DNA of 64,000 bases from Clostridiales bacterium (GTDB lineage Bacteria > Bacillota > Clostridia > Christensenellales > Aristaeellaceae). This document shows, one piece after another, positions 1-8,073 of this stretch. Below the pieces are notes generated by a model that was not told where the DNA came from, ran no database searches, and saw only the letters and a list, made by a program, of their open reading frames with translations. The first letter of the stretch is position 1. Each line of letters opens with the position of its first letter. The position numbers and the translations under genes were made by a program. Location of the stretch: NCBI GenBank assembly GCA_004555155.1, contig SFJH01000004.1:1-64000 (forward strand). The letters run 5' to 3'.

Positions 1-211
1 AGTCGCTAAGAGGATTGGCTACGGCTATAGGGATGATAATTACTTCTTCCTCATCGTTCGAGCCCTTTCCTCCGTAGCCTAGCTTTCCGTGAAGAACCTA
101 TTTTGCCGACGGACTCGGCTGGGTCGCCGCCATGATCCTCCTGATGGCCGCCTATTACCGCCGAAAGTCCACACGCTCTCCAAAGTAACCGGATACCGAT
201 CCGCGCCCCAA
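1..211. other. Non-coding stretch, no gene seen
   Basis: No reading frame here has a convincing start, ribosome-binding site or family signature. The only structure noted is an 8-bp inverted pair, GGCTACGG at 17-24 and CCGTAGCC at 72-79, about 47 bases apart. The neighbouring gene to the left is outside the window. Confidence 0.5.
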
Positions 212-530
212 AGCCTCCCATCCGCCTACCGCACCCCCCCTTGTGACTTTCCGACCACCGGAAAGTCGCAAAAGTCCCCAGCCCCGCCCTCCATCCCATC
301 CGCCTGCCGCAAACCTCCCCCTTTGTGACTTTCCGACCGCCGGAAAGTCGCAAAAATACCAAGCCCCGTCCTCCATTCCATCCGCCTGACGCAAACCTCC
401 CCCTTTGCGACTTTCCGACCACCGGAAAGTCACAAAAGTACCAAGTCTCGCCCCCCATTCCATCCGACTGCCGCAAACCTCTCCCTTTGTGACTTTCCGA
501 CCACCGGAAAGTCGCAAAAGCTCCAGGCCC
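212..530. repeat. Four-copy 82-bp tandem repeat with a palindrome in each unit
   Basis: Four near-identical units each carry the inverted repeat GACTTTCCG-(5 nt)-CGGAAAGTC, at 245-267, 327-349, 409-431 and 491-513. The spacing is exactly 82 bp each time. The stem extends four more bases on each side (TTGT.../...CAA) with one mismatch that would be a G-U pair in RNA. The first unit has a diverged left part. All frames are open because the DNA is GC-rich, but 82 is not a multiple of three, so the same repeat is read in a different frame in each unit. That argues against coding. Confidence 0.85.
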
Positions 531-540
531 AAAAATACAA

Positions 541-640
541 ACCCGCCCCGGCGCATGCGCCGGGGCGAAGTGGTTTCTTTCGGAGGGGGTGCGGGGGAAC
601 CCTTTCTTTTTCCAAAGAAAGGGTTCCCCCGCCGTCCCCC
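541..640. repeat. Two-hairpin dispersed element, copy A
   Basis: A perfect 24-bp palindrome centred on GCATGC (544-567) is followed by a conserved spacer of the type gaag..tttcttt.ggagggg.tgcgggg. A second hairpin follows with 17-bp arms (593-609 and 614-630, loop TTCC). The same order of parts, with the same spacer wording but different stem sequences, occurs at 56258-56340. Both copies lie just downstream of the stop codon of a minus-strand gene, so they may act as transcription terminators as well as being repeats. Confidence 0.75.
593..630 (-). terminator. Probable terminator hairpin of the Opp-type operon
   Basis: A 17-bp perfect stem with a 4-nt loop lies 19 bases after the stop codon of the last transporter gene. 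The stem itself contains A/T-rich blocks (CTTT/AAAG) but there is no classical T run after it, so termination is inferred from position and stability. Confidence 0.55.
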
Positions 641-648
641 ACGCCGTA

Positions 649-1509
649 TCACCCCACCGTGCTCAGATCCCAGGGCTCGTGGATTTTGGGCACATCGGAG
701 ATGAGGCGCTTGGTGTAGGCGGCCTTGGGGTTGAGGATGACGTCGTCGGCATTGCCGCTCTCGACGAACTTGCCGTGCTCCATGATGTAGATGGAGTCGG
801 AGATGTAGTAGGCGAGGCCGATGTCGTGGGTGATGAAGATGATGGTCATGCCGGTTTCGTTGCGGAGGTTCAGCAGCATGTCCAGGATGGTGGCGCGGGA
901 GCAGGCGTCGATCATGGAGGTCGGCTCGTCGGCCAGCAGGATTTTGGGCTTGAGCAGGAAGATGCGGGCGATCATCAGGCGCTGCATCTGGCCGCCGGAG
1001 AGCTCGAAGGGATACTTGTTGGTCAGCTCCGCGAACTTCAGGTTCACGAAGGAGCAGGCCTCGGTCATCATTTCGAACTTCTTTTCCTTGGAGAGGTGTT
1101 TGCCGCCGCGCATGTTGATGCAGTCCAGCAGCACGGTGTCGATCTTGTTGAAGGTGTTGAAGGAGGAGAAGGGATCCTGGAAGATGGCCTGAATGCCCTG
1201 CCAGTACTCCTTCTTCTTGGCGCGGGTGGAGAGATCGCGCTTCTTGCCCTGGAAGAAGATCTCGCCGTCGGTCTCGTTCAGCAGGCCCAAGAGCATCTTG
1301 GAGAGCGTGGTCTTGCCGGAGCCGGATTCGCCGACGATGGAGACCAGCTCGCCCTCATGGAATTCGAAATCCACGTGGTCGACGGCCTTGGTGACCTTGC
1401 TGCCGACGCCGAAATACTTGGTGACGCCCTTGCCGCTCAGGCACAGCGGGCGGTTTTTTACGTCCAGGCGATGCGCGGCCGGGTTCAAAGTCGTGTTCTC
1501 AGTCTTCAC
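649..1509 (-). CDS. ABC transporter ATP-binding protein, OppF/DppF type
   Basis: Cytoplasmic ATPase of an Opp-type importer (286 aa). Visible motifs are Walker [10 protein letters not shown], the ABC signature [10 protein letters not shown], Walker [10 protein letters not shown] and the switch histidine in FITHDIG. The start is GTG, preceded by GGGAGGTG at about eight bases. It overlaps the upstream OppD-type gene by 11 bp, so the two are translationally coupled. The cysteine-containing C-terminal oligo_HPY extension present in the partner is not evident here, and the protein ends shortly after the NBD. It is the last gene of the operon. Substrate is not shown by this subunit. Confidence 0.9.
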   Translation of the reverse strand: MKTENTTLNPAAHRLDVKNRPLCLSGKGVTKYFGVGSKVTKAVDHVDFEFHEGELVSIVGESGSGKTTLSKMLLGLLNETDGEIFFQGKKRDLSTRAKKKEYWQGIQAIFQDPFSSFNTFNKIDTVLLDCINMRGGKHLSKEKKFEMMTEACSFVNLKFAELTNKYPFELSGGQMQRLMIARIFLLKPKILLADEPTSMIDACSRATILDMLLNLRNETGMTIIFITHDIGLAYYISDSIYIMEHGKFVESGNADDVILNPKAAYTKRLISDVPKIHEPWDLSTVG

Positions 1510-2509
1510 TCTTGTACACCTCCCTGAGCTGCTCCACGGACAGGCCGCAGCGATAGGAGCGGTTGTCCTCGAAATCGATCATGGGCATTGCGTTGACCTT
1601 GCAGGAGGGCTGCGCATACCTGCAGCGCTCGGCGAAGCGGCAGCCCTGGGGCGGGCGCTTCAGGTTCGGCGGGGTGCCGGGGATGGCCGTGAGCTTGTTT
1701 TCGCGGGTGCCCTCTTCGGGCACCAGGATGGATTTCATCAGGCCGCGGGAATAGGGATGGACGGGATCGAAGACCATCTGCTTCGCGGTGCCGCGCTCCA
1801 CGATCTGGCCGGCGTACATGACCATGATGTCGTCGGTGACGTTGTAGAGAAGCGGCAGCTCGTGGGTGATGAAGATCATGGCGCGGATGAAGCCCTTGTC
1901 CATCATCTCGCGCAGCATCTTGATGACCATCTTCTGGCTGGTGACGTCCAGCGCGGAAGAGGGCTCGTCGGCGATGAGCACCTTGGGCTTCAGTATGGTG
2001 GAAATGGCGATGACCACGCGCTGCTTCATGCCGCCGGACAGCTCCACCGCGTGCTTGTCCAGCGCCTCCACGGGCAGGCCCAGCTCGGCGAAGCGGTTCT
2101 TGGCCATCTCGTAGATGTCCTTCCTGTCGCGCTTGGGCTCGTGGGCCAGCACCACGTCCTCGATGAACTTGCGGATTTTGCGGGTGGGGTTCAGGGCGTT
2201 CATGGCCGCCTGGGGGATGTAGGCGATCTCCGTGCCCAGCACGTTTTTGCGCACGTCGTCGGGCTTCATGCCGGAGATGTTCTTGCCGTCGATGATGATG
2301 TCGCCGCTCATGTAGTGCAGCGGGGCGAAGTAGTAGCCCATCAGGCTCAGCGCCAGCGTGGACTTGCCGCAGCCGGACTCGCCCGCGATGCCGAGGCTCT
2401 TGCCCTCCTCGATCTTGAGCGACACGTGGTCCACCGCGTACACGTCTTCATGAAAGCGCGTGATATATTTGGTGGTCAAATCCTTGACTTCCAGCATCGT
2501 TTTGCTCAT
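1499..2509 (-). CDS. ABC transporter ATP-binding protein, OppD/DppD type
   Basis: The second nucleotide-binding subunit of the importer (336 aa). It has Walker [10 protein letters not shown], signature LSGGMKQRV, Walker [13 protein letters not shown] and FITHELP. The C-terminus carries the oligo_HPY region with cysteines in [14 protein letters not shown], a hallmark of OppD/DppD-class NBDs. GGAGG lies 8-9 bases before the ATG and partly overlaps the end of the permease gene, which stops 13 bp upstream. It is expected to pair with the OppF-type subunit beneath the OppB/OppC-type permeases. Confidence 0.92.
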   Translation of the reverse strand: MSKTMLEVKDLTTKYITRFHEDVYAVDHVSLKIEEGKSLGIAGESGCGKSTLALSLMGYYFAPLHYMSGDIIIDGKNISGMKPDDVRKNVLGTEIAYIPQAAMNALNPTRKIRKFIEDVVLAHEPKRDRKDIYEMAKNRFAELGLPVEALDKHAVELSGGMKQRVVIAISTILKPKVLIADEPSSALDVTSQKMVIKMLREMMDKGFIRAMIFITHELPLLYNVTDDIMVMYAGQIVERGTAKQMVFDPVHPYSRGLMKSILVPEEGTRENKLTAIPGTPPNLKRPPQGCRFAERCRYAQPSCKVNAMPMIDFEDNRSYRCGLSVEQLREVYKSED

Positions 2510-2522
2510 GGTACGAAGCCTC

Positions 2523-3770
2523 CTAGTCTCTCAGAGTGGGGTTGAATACCTGGTCGAGGCCGGTGTTCATCAGGTTCAGCGAGAACGAGATGAGGGCGAT
2601 GATGCCGATGACCGGGAAGTAGGCCCACCAGTAGCCGCCCAGATGCGCGGAGTACAGCATGGCCCAGTTCATCATCAGGCCCAGCGTGGGCACCTCGGTG
2701 GTCTTCGGGCCCAGGCCCAGCAGCGACAGTTGCGCTTCGGACAGGATAGCGGAGCTGATCTGCAGGATGAACGCCATCACCACATAGCTGGCGATGTAGG
2801 GCAGGATGTCTGTCAGCACGATGCGCATCAGGCTGTGGCCGGAGAGCTTGGAGAGGTTCACGTGGTCGCGGTTGCGCAGCGAGATGACCTGGGAGCGCAC
2901 CGAACGGGTGGTCCACGTCCAGCTGGTCAGACCGATGACCACGGCCACCACGGTGGCGCCGCGGTTCTCCTGGCCGATGGAATAGTTGATGAGGATCAGC
3001 AGCACGAAGCTGGGGATGACGGTGAAGATGTTGGTGATGAACATGATGAAGTCGTCCACAAAGCCGCCGATGTAGCCGGACAGAAGGCCCAGCAGCAGGC
3101 CGATGAACGTGGCGATGCAGCCGGCGATGAAGCCGATCTTCAGCGAGGTGCCGATGGCGGACACCAGCTCCTTGAGCACGTCGCGGCCGAAGTTGTCGGT
3201 GCCCAGCGGCAGGTTGACGACGTTGGCCACGTCGCCGATCTCCACGTAATCGGTGGTCTTGATCTCGGCGCGGGTCTCCGGCTCACCGGATTCGCCGGGG
3301 GCTGTCACGGTGAGCTTTTCGGCCGTGTTGGCGGAGAGGATGGAGTTGTTCAGGCGCTTGTAGTAGTTGCGCTGCGCCTTGGTCATGCCTGCGGGCTTGG
3401 CCGATTCATCGTAGTTCTCCTTCCACATGGACAGCAGCTGGTCGGTGTCGGAGATGTCCAGGCCGGAGATGTCGATCTCCATGGCGGAGAACCAGTTGAC
3501 CATGGCCACGCGGTCCTCGTCGGTCAGCACCTGGGCCAGGCGGTTGGCGTCGGCGTCGGGCAGCTTGAAGGTGGAGGTCTCGGTGCCGACGGCGTCATAG
3601 AGGGAAACATAGGTGCCGGGCTTCTTGAAGGAGCCCAGGCCGATCATCTGCAGCGGATCGCCGGGATTGATCAGCGGATAGATGATCGACGTCAGCAGGA
3701 TGATGACGAACAGGCCAAAGCCGATCACGAATTTCGGGGAATGAAAGACCTGGCGAATGGTGTTTTTCAT
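2523..3770 (-). CDS. ABC transporter permease, OppC/DppC type, with a large extracytoplasmic insert
   Basis: Membrane subunit of the importer (415 aa, longer than the usual roughly 300). The first membrane helix is near residues 14-34. About 170 residues of hydrophilic, acidic sequence follow before the permease core, which begins near residue 215 and includes the stretch [16 protein letters not shown] typical of OppC proteins. The core has several further helices and the EAA-like loop ([16 protein letters not shown]). The long segment between helix 1 and the core is a recognised variant of the family, and its role is unknown. It sits 16 bp downstream of the OppB-type gene. Confidence 0.9.
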   Translation of the reverse strand: MKNTIRQVFHSPKFVIGFGLFVIILLTSIIYPLINPGDPLQMIGLGSFKKPGTYVSLYDAVGTETSTFKLPDADANRLAQVLTDEDRVAMVNWFSAMEIDISGLDISDTDQLLSMWKENYDESAKPAGMTKAQRNYYKRLNNSILSANTAEKLTVTAPGESGEPETRAEIKTTDYVEIGDVANVVNLPLGTDNFGRDVLKELVSAIGTSLKIGFIAGCIATFIGLLLGLLSGYIGGFVDDFIMFITNIFTVIPSFVLLILINYSIGQENRGATVVAVVIGLTSWTWTTRSVRSQVISLRNRDHVNLSKLSGHSLMRIVLTDILPYIASYVVMAFILQISSAILSEAQLSLLGLGPKTTEVPTLGLMMNWAMLYSAHLGGYWWAYFPVIGIIALISFSLNLMNTGLDQVFNPTLRD

Positions 3771-3786
3771 GCTGTGCCGCCCCCTT

Positions 3787-4791
3787 TCAGTCGTACTGCG
3801 CGGCCTTGACGCGCGGGTCGATGAAGCCGTACACGATGTCCAGAATGAACGTGGACAGCAGCACCATGATGGTGATGATCAGCGTGGTGGCGGAGATCAG
3901 CGGATAGTCCGCCGCGGTGACGGCCGAATACATGGTGGAGCCCAGGCCGGGATAGCTGAAGATGATCTCGGCCACCAGTGCGCCGCCGATCATGGTGCCG
4001 ATGGACAGCGCCAGACCGGTGATCTGGGGCAGCATGGCGTTGCGGAACACGTAGCCGACGATCTTGCGGTCCTTGATGCCCAGGAAGCGGGCGTACTTGA
4101 CGTAGTCGGCGTTGAGTTCGTAGATGGACATGGAGCGCATGCCGACCGCCTGGCCGCCGATGGACACCAGAACGATGGACCAGAACGGAAGCTGATAATG
4201 GGTGATGCAGGACCACACGAACTTCCAGCTCAGGTTCGGAATCATATCGAAACTGTAACCGCCCGAGGTGGGTGCGATTTTCAGATTGATTGCAAAGACA
4301 ACGAGGAGAATGACCGCCATGCCGAACGCAGGGATCGCGCTCATGAACATGGACAGGGGCATCAGAATCTTGTCAAAGCCCTTGCGGATGTAGGCGGCCA
4401 GCGCGCCGAGCAGGTTGCCCAGCAGCCAGCCGACGAGAATCGCGGGCAGCTGCAGCGCAATGGTCCAGGGAATGGCGCTGGCGATGATGTTGGAAACAGT
4501 GCGCGGATACTGGCTGAAGGAGGTGCCGAAATCGCCGCGGATTGCGTTTTTCACGAAGATAAAGAACTGCTGGTACATCGGCTTGTCGGTGCCGAATTCC
4601 TTTTGATAGCGCTCGTAGATTTCCTGCACGGCGCTGGCGTCGGTCATGCCCTGGGCCAGCTTGCCGGTGATGGCGGCCACAGGGTCGGCCGGCATCAGCC
4701 GCGGCAGGACGAAGTTCAGAATCACGGCAATGATAAACGTGATTACAAACCACAGAATCTTCTTGCCGAAATATTTGCGGTATCCCTTCAT
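3787..4791 (-). CDS. ABC transporter permease, OppB/DppB type
   Basis: The partner permease (334 aa, six predicted membrane helices). Helix 1 is near residues 12-32, and family signatures include [10 protein letters not shown] near the N-terminus and the EAA loop [20 protein letters not shown]. An upstream in-frame ATG would add 30 residues, but GGGGAG lies just before the ATG chosen here and the protein then begins in the normal OppB manner ([11 protein letters not shown]). The longer version would also run into the hairpin that follows the binding-protein gene. Confidence 0.9.
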   Translation of the reverse strand: MKGYRKYFGKKILWFVITFIIAVILNFVLPRLMPADPVAAITGKLAQGMTDASAVQEIYERYQKEFGTDKPMYQQFFIFVKNAIRGDFGTSFSQYPRTVSNIIASAIPWTIALQLPAILVGWLLGNLLGALAAYIRKGFDKILMPLSMFMSAIPAFGMAVILLVVFAINLKIAPTSGGYSFDMIPNLSWKFVWSCITHYQLPFWSIVLVSIGGQAVGMRSMSIYELNADYVKYARFLGIKDRKIVGYVFRNAMLPQITGLALSIGTMIGGALVAEIIFSYPGLGSTMYSAVTAADYPLISATTLIITIMVLLSTFILDIVYGFIDPRVKAAQYD

Positions 4792-4839
4792 GTGATCAAC
4801 TCCCCAATACGGATGTGATTTGTACCACGCTTGAATATG

Positions 4840-4879
4840 GAAAGAGGACATGCCTCGAAGGTCGAGGCATGTCCCTTTC
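4840..4879 (-). terminator. Intercistronic hairpin between binding protein and permease
   Basis: An 18-bp stem (left arm 4840-4858 with one bulged A, right arm 4862-4879, 3-nt loop) starts 9 bases after the stop codon of the binding-protein gene. It lacks a T run. In this position such hairpins usually protect or partly terminate the message so that the binding protein is made in excess over the membrane subunits. That role is inferred. Confidence 0.6.
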
Positions 4880-4887
4880 ATCAGCGA

Positions 4888-6687
4888 TTAGCCTTCGACG
4901 AGCTCCAGGTCATACAGAGCCGCGATGCCGTAGCCATCGGTGCAGACGGCCGGCGGAATGTTGCGGCCATCGCCATCCTCGGGATAGTTGGTCCACACGG
5001 ACTCGTTGACGGCGTGGAAGAACGCCGGGCGATACATCAGGGAGAAGCTGGGAACCTCGGTCAGGTAGATCTCGACGGCCTCGGTGTACAGGGCCTTGAG
5101 CTCAGCCTCGTCGGTGGTCAGCGGGATCGCGGCGATGATTTCGTCCGCGCGCTCGTTGACGTACTGGCCCCAGTTGCCGCTCCAGTTGTTCTCCAGGCCG
5201 ACGAACTCGCTGCTCAGCATCTGGCGCACACGGCCCCAGGGCATGGACGGGCCGGAGGCGTCGGGAGACCACATGAAGATGTCATACTCGGTCTGGTTGG
5301 GGTTGGTGAACACGGTCTGGCAGATGCTCCACTCGGGGAACAGGGTGGTCAGCTCGAGGCCAATGTTCTGGCCGGCGGCGGCGACGATTTCCATCGCGGC
5401 CTGCCAGTCGGTCCAGCCGTTGGGGCAGACGCAGTTCAGAGCGACCTTTTCGCCGTCCAGCTCACGATAGCCGTCGCCGTCGGTGTCGACGATGCCAGCC
5501 TCGTCCAGCAGGGCCTTGGCGCCTTCGATGTCGTTGCCGACCCACTGCAGATCCGCAACCGCCTCGTGGTCATACAGAGCCTGCTCGCCGTCGGTGGGGT
5601 TCATCAGGGAGCGCGGCACGTCCGCGAAGGACGGGGACTGGTTGGTCATGGCGTTCTCGATGATGGCGTCGTAGTCAACCGCCATGGCGATGGCCTTGCG
5701 GATGGCGACGTTCTGCAGCACGGGGTTGTTCATGTTGAACCACGCGGTGGGCATGGTCAGGCAGATGCCGTAGGGCGCCTCGTCCATGTAGGTGGACACG
5801 GGCAGGTTGTCCTCCAGCCACAGGTTCTGGATGTTGGGAACGAAGATCTGGCCGACGTCGATCTCACCGGCACGGAAGGCGACCTCGGTGGCGGCGTTGT
5901 CGGCGTAGATGGTGTGCGCGATGTACTTCGGCACAGGCAGCTTGCCCCACATGGACGCATCCTGGCCCCAGTAATTCTCGTTGCGGATGAACACAACCTG
6001 CTGGTCGTTGTCGATGTACGGGCCGTAGGGGCCGGAGAACGCGGCGTCCTCAGCGCGGTCGTTCAGCATGGCGATGGCGTCGCCGTCGTTGCGCTCCTCG
6101 AGGGTCTCCAGCCAGGCCTTCTGGGCCACGAAGGTGGCGACCAGGAAGTCGGAGATCTTCAGGGGGTTGGAGGGCTTGCCGTCCTCGGTCAGCGTGGAGT
6201 GGATGACGAAGGTCTTCTCGTCGACGACCTCGATGGAATCCACGAACGCCTGATAGGTGCCGGCGGCGCCGTTCTGCAGCTTGACGCTGACTTCCCAGGT
6301 CTTGGCCACGTCCTCGGCGGTCACGGGGGTGCCGTCGTTCCAGGTCGCGGCGTCCTTCAGCTTGATGGTCACGGCGGTCAGGTCGTCGTTCCAGACCGGA
6401 TCGCCATCGGCCAGCAGGCCGGTCATGGAGCCGTCCAGGAAGTTGTACATGTACAGGGTCTCGAACATGATGGTGCGGGAGCCCGCGGTGGCAGTGCTGA
6501 CGCCCATGGCGTTGTTCTGGTTGGTGCCGACGGGGTTGTAGCTGTTGACGGTGCCCCACTGCTGGCCGCCAAAGTACAGGGTCTCGTTACGGGGGAGTTC
6601 CGTAACGGTCTCAGCCGTTGCGCTGGCCGCGATGCCGCAAAGCATCATCAGTGCAAGGACGAGGCTCAGGAGTTTGCGAGTCTTCAT
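4888..6687 (-). CDS. Extracytoplasmic solute-binding protein, family 5 (Opp/Dpp type)
   Basis: Binding protein of the importer (599 aa). The signal peptide is MKTRKLLSLVLALMMLCGIA..., ending near ASATA, with no lipobox cysteine at the cleavage site, so it is predicted to be released or periplasmic rather than lipid-anchored. SBP_bac_5 features include the segment TWNDGTPVTAEDVAKTWEVS and a later region on calcium-like DTDGDGYRELDGEK followed by the second lobe. GGAGGG precedes the ATG by 7-8 bases. The longer frame upstream has no ribosome-binding site. It is the first gene of the operon and lies downstream of a LacI regulator. Substrate could be peptides or oligosaccharides. Confidence 0.9.
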   Translation of the reverse strand: MKTRKLLSLVLALMMLCGIAASATAETVTELPRNETLYFGGQQWGTVNSYNPVGTNQNNAMGVSTATAGSRTIMFETLYMYNFLDGSMTGLLADGDPVWNDDLTAVTIKLKDAATWNDGTPVTAEDVAKTWEVSVKLQNGAAGTYQAFVDSIEVVDEKTFVIHSTLTEDGKPSNPLKISDFLVATFVAQKAWLETLEERNDGDAIAMLNDRAEDAAFSGPYGPYIDNDQQVVFIRNENYWGQDASMWGKLPVPKYIAHTIYADNAATEVAFRAGEIDVGQIFVPNIQNLWLEDNLPVSTYMDEAPYGICLTMPTAWFNMNNPVLQNVAIRKAIAMAVDYDAIIENAMTNQSPSFADVPRSLMNPTDGEQALYDHEAVADLQWVGNDIEGAKALLDEAGIVDTDGDGYRELDGEKVALNCVCPNGWTDWQAAMEIVAAAGQNIGLELTTLFPEWSICQTVFTNPNQTEYDIFMWSPDASGPSMPWGRVRQMLSSEFVGLENNWSGNWGQYVNERADEIIAAIPLTTDEAELKALYTEAVEIYLTEVPSFSLMYRPAFFHAVNESVWTNYPEDGDGRNIPPAVCTDGYGIAALYDLELVEG

Positions 6688-6750
6688 GTCTGTGTCCCTC
6701 CAATTTAATATTGCTGTAATGGCGCTCAGGCCATAAGCACGAAGTCGGGC

Positions 6751-6766
6751 GGGTTCCATGGAACCC
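6751..6766. promoter_or_regulatory. 16-bp perfect palindrome in the transporter promoter region
   Basis: GGGTTCCATGGAACCC lies 64 bp upstream of the binding-protein start, in the 126-bp gap after the lacI-type gene. It is a candidate operator. Its centre is AT rather than the CG step usual for LacI-family sites, so assignment to that regulator is uncertain. Confidence 0.4.
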
Positions 6767-6813
6767 AGGGGGCCTTGCTGCCGCTGCGGTGCAGCGACAG
6801 CCATAAAAGTTGT

Positions 6814-7830
6814 TCAGGGCTGGTTCAGATCGAGCACCGATTCGCCGGGAATGAGCTTTCCGGGAATGATCACGTGCCGGGGCACGAAGGAAGCGGGATC
6901 GGCGATGGCCTCCAGCAGCATGCGGGCGGCGCTCGCGCCGATGACGGCGCAGTTCTGGCGGTAGGTGGTCAGCCGGGGCTGCAGCACCTCGGCGCAGGGC
7001 GCGTCGTCGTAGCCGATGATGCTGATATCCCGGGGAATGGACAGGCCGCGGGCCTTGATTGCGCGGATGCCGCCCAGGCAGGCCTGATCGTCGGGATAGA
7101 GAATGCAGGTGGGAGGTTCGGAAAGGGCGAGCAGCGCTTCCGTGGCGCGGGCGCTGTCCTCGCGGGAAAGGTAAGGGCCTTCCCGGATATAGGCTTCGGG
7201 AATGGACAGATTCAGCTCCTGACATGCGGCCCGGAAGCCGCTGACGCGGTCGCGGGTGACGGAGGAGTCGTTGCCGTGGACGAAGGCGATGCGCCGGTGG
7301 CCGCGGCTGTAGGCGTGGCGCACGAGGGTGCGCACGCCGTCCACGTTGTCCGAGGAGACGGAGGCGCGGCCCTCCAGCTGGCAGTCGATGGCGATCAGCG
7401 GAAAATCGCTGTCGGCCAGATCGGTCACGGAGGTTTCGAGATCGCCGCCGCTCATCACGATCAGCCCGTCGTAATTGCGGTATCGGCAGTAGTTCAGATA
7501 GCCGCCCATGGTGCCCGCGCCCTTGATGCTCACGGGGGTCAGATCATAGCCGCTGTCCTCCATCACGCGATGGATGCTGTCGGCAATCAGCGCGGAATAG
7601 TGGTGGGTCCAGAAGCTCTCGGCCCCCAGAAAGACCACCATGCCGATGGTCATGGACCGGCCGGTCTTCATCGACCGTGCGGCGGCATTGGGGAGATAGC
7701 CCATCGCCTGTGCGGCCTCCTGAACGCGCTGCACGGTGGCGGGGCTGATGTCCGGCATGTTGTTCAAGGCCTTGCTCACGGTTGCCACGGACAGACTGCA
7801 TTTTGTGGCGATATCCTTCAATGTTACCAT
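6814..7830 (-). CDS. LacI-family transcriptional regulator
   Basis: DNA-binding repressor (338 aa) of the LacI/GalR family. The N-terminal helix-turn-helix and hinge are clear: VTLKDIATKCSLSVATVSKAL with the hinge helix region following, then NAAARSMKTGRS. The remainder is a type I periplasmic-binding-protein fold for an effector, usually a sugar. It is transcribed in the same direction as the Opp-type operon, 126 bp upstream of it, and has its own strong promoter with an operator-like sequence at the start site, suggesting autoregulation. The effector is not identifiable from sequence. Confidence 0.93.
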   Translation of the reverse strand: MVTLKDIATKCSLSVATVSKALNNMPDISPATVQRVQEAAQAMGYLPNAAARSMKTGRSMTIGMVVFLGAESFWTHHYSALIADSIHRVMEDSGYDLTPVSIKGAGTMGGYLNYCRYRNYDGLIVMSGGDLETSVTDLADSDFPLIAIDCQLEGRASVSSDNVDGVRTLVRHAYSRGHRRIAFVHGNDSSVTRDRVSGFRAACQELNLSIPEAYIREGPYLSREDSARATEALLALSEPPTCILYPDDQACLGGIRAIKARGLSIPRDISIIGYDDAPCAEVLQPRLTTYRQNCAVIGASAARMLLEAIADPASFVPRHVIIPGKLIPGESVLDLNQP

Positions 7831-7849
7831 GGCGCAGCCTCGACTCTCT

Positions 7850-7893
7850 TAATCGTTTACGCTATTATAGCGCGCGATGGAACGGCTTGTCAA
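7850..7893 (-). promoter_or_regulatory. Consensus promoter and probable operator of the lacI-type gene
   Basis: On the minus strand TTGACA (7888-7893) and TATAAT (7864-7869) are separated by 18 bp, both perfect sigma-A hexamers. About five to fourteen bases downstream is TAAACGATTA (7850-7859), which has the central CG and 8 of 10 symmetric positions of LacI-family operators. Its place over the start site fits repression by the adjacent regulator. Confidence 0.75.
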
Positions 7894-8028
7894 TAGTTTT
7901 TTAACCGGAGTTAAAGTTTTTTTATGAATGGATGGAAAAACGCCCGGAAACGGCGAAATAATGCGAAAAAATCCGTCGAAATGGCACTCGGACCGAGAAC
8001 GGAATTAACGAAATGGTTTAAGAAGGGC

Positions 8029-8058
8029 GAAAAAGGCGCGGGCGCAGCGCGCCCGCGC
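8029..8058 (-). terminator. Rho-independent terminator of the FliB-like gene
   Basis: A perfect 10-bp GC stem (8036-8045 with 8049-8058, loop AGC) is followed on the minus strand by a T run (plus-strand A run 8030-8034). It begins 16 bases after the stop codon of the gene at 8074-9021. Confidence 0.8.
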
Positions 8059-8073
8059 AGAATGTCTGCAGGG

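Noticed and set aside
17..79. GGCTACGG...CCGTAGCC with an internal TTCGAGCC that recalls a tRNA
   Set aside because: The span is only 63 bases, the TTCGAGC loop has no closing stem and no anticodon arm can be drawn.
212..530. CRISPR array
   Set aside because: Repeats occupy the whole 82-bp unit including the supposed spacers, which are nearly identical between units; no cas genes.
51..652. Long minus-strand frames with a repeated peptide across the 82-bp repeats
   Set aside because: The repeat period is not divisible by three, so the apparent peptide repeats are the same DNA read in rotating frames; no ribosome-binding site or family match.
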